DNA from: SIG603 sp964370115
GTDB taxonomy: Bacteria > Bacillota > Clostridia > Oscillospirales > Acutalibacteraceae
Assembly: GCA_964370115.1 (NCBI GenBank)
Contig: CAYJIA010000084.1
Coordinates: 1-6,388, forward strand
Direction: 5' to 3'
DNA: 6,388 nucleotides
Shown: piece after piece, positions 6,350 through 6,388 of the stretch
Position numbering within the stretch: the first letter of the stretch is position 1
Layout of the letters: each line of letters opens with the position of its first letter
The notes under the pieces: generated by a model
Databases searched by the model: none
What the model was told of the DNA's origin: nothing
Seen by the model: only the letters and a program-made list of their open reading frames with translations
Program-made: the position numbers and the translations under genes

Positions 6350-6388
6350 AATATAGTATATGTTAAATTTGCATATAATAAAAAAGTT

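Overview
The window is a compact bacterial glycogen-synthesis operon read entirely on the minus strand, in the order glgB - glgC - glgD - glgA, with AT-rich control DNA at the right end and a repeat-rich non-coding tail at the left end. The paired glgC/glgD genes, strong purine-rich Shine-Dalgarno sites, AT-rich coding DNA and clostridial-type GlgA wording (EPCGLSQMISLRYG) point to an anaerobic Firmicute of class Clostridia. The short palindromic repeats in the tail look like those I associate with gut clostridia. Genus and species cannot be fixed from this window.

Layout, following transcription from right to left. Positions 6137-6388 hold no gene. They contain a good SigA-type promoter with an extended -10 for glgB, a perfect 14-bp palindrome about 60 bp further upstream, and near the window edge a weaker pair of face-to-face promoter-like elements. 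glgB (4160-6136, branching enzyme) is followed after 22 nt by glgC (2926-4137, catalytic ADP-glucose pyrophosphorylase). glgC overlaps glgD (1814-2926, catalytically degenerate partner subunit) by one base in a TAATG junction. After 28 nt comes glgA (358-1785, glycogen synthase). An intrinsic terminator at 227-262 ends the unit. No internal promoter or terminator was seen, so one polycistronic mRNA is the simplest reading.

How the genes work together: GlgC, probably in a hetero-oligomer with GlgD, makes ADP-glucose from glucose-1-phosphate and ATP. GlgA adds the glucose to alpha-1,4 chains, and GlgB introduces alpha-1,6 branches. No degradation gene (glgP, glgX) lies inside the window.

The genes themselves are an ordinary operon; I do not see an undescribed protein system. 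The least ordinary material is the left 357 bases. A five-copy heptamer repeat starts directly after the glgA stop. Beyond the terminator lies a cluster of short composite repeats whose flanks are conserved (ATTTATnnCGTAGGG on one side, roughly RTTTMCACAAA on the other) while the palindromic core differs between copies yet still pairs. Two protein-level oddities are an alanine in place of the usual lysine of the GlgA KxGGL motif and a lysine-rich tail on GlgB.
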